Part shown: in pieces, positions 5,316 to 7,613 of the stretch
How positions within the stretch are numbered: the stretch's first letter is position 1
Layout: each line of letters begins with the position of its first letter
Assembly: GCA_004293385.1 (NCBI GenBank)
Contig: RDYO01000108.1
Coordinates: forward strand, 1-7,613
Length of the DNA stretch: 7,613 nt
DNA from: Verrucomicrobiota bacterium
Lineage (GTDB): Bacteria > Verrucomicrobiota > Verrucomicrobiia > Opitutales > UBA953
Direction: 5' to 3'
The notes under the pieces: model-generated
The model's input: the letters and a program-made list of their open reading frames with translations, nothing else
Told to the model about the DNA's origin: nothing
Database searches by the model: none
Program-made: the position numbers and the translations under genes

Positions 5316-6059
5316 ATGCATCTCACGCACTCTCCTCGCGTCGCCCTTGTCACCGGAGCCGGTCGCGGCATCGGCAAGGCCATCGCGGAACGTCTCGCCG
5401 CCCACGGCCACACCGTGCTCTGCGTCTCGAAGTCCGACACCTGCGTGCAGGTCGCCAACGACATCCTCGCCAAGGGTCAGAAGGCCAAAGCCTTCCAGGT
5501 CGACGTCTCCGACGCCGCCGCGGTCTCCAAGGCCTGCGAGCAGATCATCGCCGAGTTCGGCGCCGTCGAGATCCTCGTCAACAACGCCGGCATCACCCGC
5601 GACAAACTCGTCATGGCGATGTCCGATCAGGACTGGAATGACGTCATCTCCACCAACCTCTCCTCCGCCTTCTATTGGACCAAGGGCCTCGTGCGCCCGA
5701 TGACCAAGAAGCGCTGGGGTCGCATCATCAGCATCTCTTCCGTCACCGGCGTGCAGGGCAATGCGGGCCAGGCCAACTACGCCGCCGCCAAGGCCGGCCT
5801 CCACGGCCTCACGATGACCCTCGCCCGCGAACTCGCCGGCCGCTCGATCACCGCCAACGCCGTCGCCCCTGGGTTCATCACCACCGACATGACGGGCGAG
5901 CTTTCCGACGAGGTGAAGCAGAAGATCCTCGGAGTCATCCCTCTGGGACGATTTGGCTCAGTCAACGACATCGCCGCCATGGTCGACTACCTTGCCTCGG
6001 AAGAGGGGGGCTATGTGACCGGGCAGGTCTTTTCGATTGACGGAGGCATGGCCATCTGA
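5316..6059 (+). CDS. fabG: 3-oxoacyl-[acyl-carrier-protein] reductase FabG
   Basis: FabG carries out the first reduction of each fatty-acid elongation cycle, turning beta-ketoacyl-ACP into (R)-3-hydroxyacyl-ACP with NADPH in the cytosol. The 247-residue length is normal for this classical short-chain dehydrogenase/reductase. Visible are the cofactor loop TGAGRGIG (13-20), the NNAG strand motif (89-92) and the full catalytic tetrad N114, S142 (ISISSVTG), Y155 and K159 (NYAAAK). VAPGFITTDMT and the C-terminal VTGQVFSIDGGMAI are typical of FabG, close to E. coli FabG. Its position directly before acpP and fabF supports FabG over a generic SDR enzyme. The ATG at 5316 is the best start; the bases before it (CATAAAAACCCG) hold no Shine-Dalgarno sequence. 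It begins a fabG-acpP-fabF transcription unit after a terminator-like hairpin. Confidence 0.95.
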   Translation: MHLTHSPRVALVTGAGRGIGKAIAERLAAHGHTVLCVSKSDTCVQVANDILAKGQKAKAFQVDVSDAAAVSKACEQIIAEFGAVEILVNNAGITRDKLVMAMSDQDWNDVISTNLSSAFYWTKGLVRPMTKKRWGRIISISSVTGVQGNAGQANYAAAKAGLHGLTMTLARELAGRSITANAVAPGFITTDMTGELSDEVKQKILGVIPLGRFGSVNDIAAMVDYLASEEGGYVTGQVFSIDGGMAI

Positions 6060-6091
6060 CACCCCAAAACCCACTAAAACACCCTTTTATT
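6060..6091 (+). promoter_or_regulatory. G-free, Shine-Dalgarno-less leader of acpP
   Basis: The 32 bases between the fabG stop and the acpP ATG contain no G at all (A/C-rich, then TTTTATT just before the ATG). No Shine-Dalgarno sequence is possible here. An unstructured, A/T-rich start region would favour initiation without 16S pairing, which suits a gene expected to be highly expressed. Confidence 0.4.
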
Positions 6092-6334
6092 ATGCCCGAA
6101 AACATCGAACAGCGCGTCAAGGACATCATCGTCAAGCAACTCTCCGTCACCCCCGAGCAGCTCACCCCCGGTGCCAGCTTCCAGGGCGACCTGAAGGCTG
6201 ACTCCCTTGACCTCGTCGAGATCATCATGGCTTTCGAAGACGAGTTCGGCATCACGATCCCGGAAGACAAGGCCGCCGGTATCAAGACTCTTGGTGATGC
6301 CATCGAGCACATCAAGGCCAGCGCCACCAAGTAA
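6092..6334 (+). CDS. acpP: Acyl carrier protein AcpP
   Basis: This small acidic cytosolic protein carries the growing acyl chain on a 4'-phosphopantetheine arm between the enzymes of type II fatty acid synthesis. The 80-residue length is typical. The attachment site is S38 in the motif ADSLDLVE (36-43), where a phosphopantetheinyl transferase would add the arm. Helix I (IEQRVKDIIVKQL), the acidic helix II (LDLVEIIMAFEDEFG) that docks partner enzymes, and ITIPEDKA are all conserved. The ATG at 6092 gives the normal N-terminus (MPENIEQRVK). It lies 32 nt after fabG and 32 nt before fabF, the classic fabG-acpP-fabF order, and is probably co-transcribed with both. Confidence 0.97.
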   Translation: MPENIEQRVKDIIVKQLSVTPEQLTPGASFQGDLKADSLDLVEIIMAFEDEFGITIPEDKAAGIKTLGDAIEHIKASATK

Positions 6335-6337
6335 CCT

Positions 6338-6363
6338 GACCGGGCTTTTCGCGTAGGCCCGTC
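6338..6363 (+). other. Imperfect hairpin ending 3 nt before the fabF start codon
   Basis: GACCGGGC (6338-6345) pairs with GCCCGTC (6357-6363) as a 7-bp stem with one bulged C and an 11-nt loop (6346-6356). It is followed by CCC and the TTG start of fabF rather than a T-tract, so it is not a classic terminator. It could mark mRNA processing or tune fabF translation relative to acpP. Confidence 0.35.
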
Positions 6364-6366
6364 CCC

Positions 6367-7613
6367 TTGAGCTCCGACCGCAAATCTCGCCGGGTAGTCG
6401 TCACGGGCATCGGCTCGCTGACGGCCCTCGGTCACGACAACGCGACCTTCTGGGACGCCCTGATCAAGGGTCGTTCCGGGATCGGTCGCGTCACCCGCTT
6501 CGACCCCACGGACTTCCCGTCCAAGGTCGGCGCCGAGGTCCGCGACTTCGATCCGGCGAAGTTCATGGACGCCAAGGAGGCCAAGCGTAACGACCGCTAC
6601 ACTCAGTACGCCGTCGCCGCTTCCCGCCTCGCCATCCAGGACGCCAACGTCGACGTCACGAAGATCGATTCCGAACGCTTCGGCGTGATCATAGGCTCCG
6701 GCATCGGCGGCATGGAGACCATCGAGAACCAGGCCCGCGTCCTCATCGAGCGCGGTCCTTCGCGCGTCTCTCCTTTCACGATTCCTTCGCTCATCGCCAA
6801 CATCGCCTCCGGCGTGGTGGCCATCGAGTTCCAGGCGAAGTCCGTCAACTTCGGCGTCGTCTCGGCCTGCGCTTCCGGCTCCCACGCCCTCGGCGAAGCC
6901 CTCCGCCACATCCGCGACGGCCACGCCGACATCATGCTTTCCGGTGGCTCCGAAGCCGCCATCACGCGTCTCGGTTACGCCGGTTTCTGCAACATGAAGG
7001 CGATGTCGACCGACTTCAACGACACGCCCGAGAAGGCTTCCCGTCCGTTCGACAAGCTGCGCGACGGCTTCGTCATGGGCGAAGGCGCCGGTGTCCTCGT
7101 CATCGAGTCCCTCGAGCACGCCCAGGCCCGCGGCGCCCGCATCTATTGCGAGCTCGCCGGTTACGGCGCCACCTGCGACGCCTACCACATCACCGGCCAG
7201 GACCAGGAAGGGAAGGGCCTCGCGCTCTGCCTTAACCGCGCCCTCGCCGAGGCCGGCATCGAGAAGTCCGAAGTGGGTTACATCAACGCCCACGGCACCT
7301 CGACCCCGATCAACGACCGCTGCGAGACCCTCGCGATCAAGCGCACGTTCGGCGACCTCGCCCCCAAGATTTCGATTTCCTCGACCAAGTCGATGACCGG
7401 CCACCTCCTGGGCGCCGCCGGCGGCGTCGAGGCGGCCGCGTGCGTGATGGCCATCCACACGGGCATGATCCCGCCGACGATCAATTACGAGAACCCGGAC
7501 CCCGACTGCGACCTCGACTACACGCCGAACGTCGCCAAGGCCCGCAAGGTCGACGTCGCGATCTCGAACAACCTCGGTTTCGGCGGACACAACGCCTCGC
7601 TGATCTTCAAGCG
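6367..7613 (+). CDS. fabF: 3-oxoacyl-[acyl-carrier-protein] synthase II FabF (missing only the last few codons)
   Basis: FabF is the elongating condensing enzyme of type II fatty acid synthesis. It joins malonyl-ACP to acyl-ACP with loss of CO2 and works as a cytosolic thiolase-fold dimer. 415 codons are in the window; E. coli FabF has 413 residues, and the visible end (GFGGHNASLIFK, 404-415) is the usual C-terminus, so very little is missing. The catalytic triad is complete: C168 in SACASG, H309 in NAHGTST and H346 in MTGHLLGAAGG, with the conserved K341. The N-terminus RRVVVTGIGSLTALG is typical. The start must be the TTG at 6367: an in-frame TGA at 6337-6339 blocks extension, no other start codon lies between, and the next in-frame ATG would remove the first beta-strand. 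No Shine-Dalgarno sequence is present. It follows acpP by 32 nt. Confidence 0.95.
   Translation, partial: MSSDRKSRRVVVTGIGSLTALGHDNATFWDALIKGRSGIGRVTRFDPTDFPSKVGAEVRDFDPAKFMDAKEAKRNDRYTQYAVAASRLAIQDANVDVTKIDSERFGVIIGSGIGGMETIENQARVLIERGPSRVSPFTIPSLIANIASGVVAIEFQAKSVNFGVVSACASGSHALGEALRHIRDGHADIMLSGGSEAAITRLGYAGFCNMKAMSTDFNDTPEKASRPFDKLRDGFVMGEGAGVLVIESLEHAQARGARIYCELAGYGATCDAYHITGQDQEGKGLALCLNRALAEAGIEKSEVGYINAHGTSTPINDRCETLAIKRTFGDLAPKISISSTKSMTGHLLGAAGGVEAAACVMAIHTGMIPPTINYENPDPDCDLDYTPNVAKARKVDVAISNNLGFGGHNASLIFK

Noticed and set aside
5962..7590. A 542-codon open frame on the minus strand, antisense to fabF
   Set aside because: It opposes a clear fabF with an intact catalytic triad. Its translation is low-complexity (Gly, Val, Asp, Arg-rich), as expected for the opposite strand of GC-rich coding DNA.
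1..7613. Possible tRNA, rRNA, CRISPR, insertion sequence or phage elements
   Set aside because: I found no cloverleaf, no regularly spaced repeats, no transposase or integrase motifs and no target duplications. All gaps between genes are under 130 bp.

Overview
The window is about 7.6 kb of GC-rich, gene-dense bacterial DNA. It holds nine protein-coding genes, two of them cut by the window ends. I see no tRNA, rRNA, CRISPR array, insertion sequence or phage gene. Organism (inference): a Verrucomicrobiota-type bacterium, perhaps from the Opitutae, is a reasonable guess. The reasons are high GC, GTG and TTG start codons, start sites mostly without Shine-Dalgarno sequences, secreted family-16-like beta-sandwich proteins, and a CysJ-like reductase without a flavodoxin domain. 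No marker gene here proves this.

Minus strand, 1-946: folD (one-carbon folate metabolism) is followed by the first 27 codons of an RDD-family membrane protein, whose GTG start overlaps the folD stop by 8 nt. Plus strand, 947-1774: a 123-bp divergent gap with inverted repeats, then an RsuA/RluB-type rRNA pseudouridine synthase.

Plus strand, 1775-4085: a structured leader containing three alternating CTAGGG/CCCTAG blocks and a T-tract, then three tandem paralogues. Each is about 230 residues, has a signal peptide, and has the overall pattern of a GH16/concanavalin-A-like glucanase or lectin. In all three the GH16 catalytic signature (E-x-D-x-x-E) has been replaced, so they look like non-catalytic binding proteins or a divergent enzyme subfamily. 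The array ends in a perfect 10-bp hairpin plus T-tract.

Plus strand, 4086-7613: that hairpin ends 3 nt before the ATG of a CysJ-like FAD/NADPH reductase. A probable terminator follows, then a fatty-acid synthesis cluster fabG-acpP-fabF. fabF runs off the window with only its last few codons missing. FabG reduces, AcpP carries and FabF condenses, so these three form the elongation core of type II fatty acid synthesis.

The points most worth a second look are the three apparently catalytically dead GH16-like secreted paralogues, the structured leaders (especially hairpins ending 3 nt before a start codon at two genes), and the widespread lack of Shine-Dalgarno sequences with G-poor leaders.
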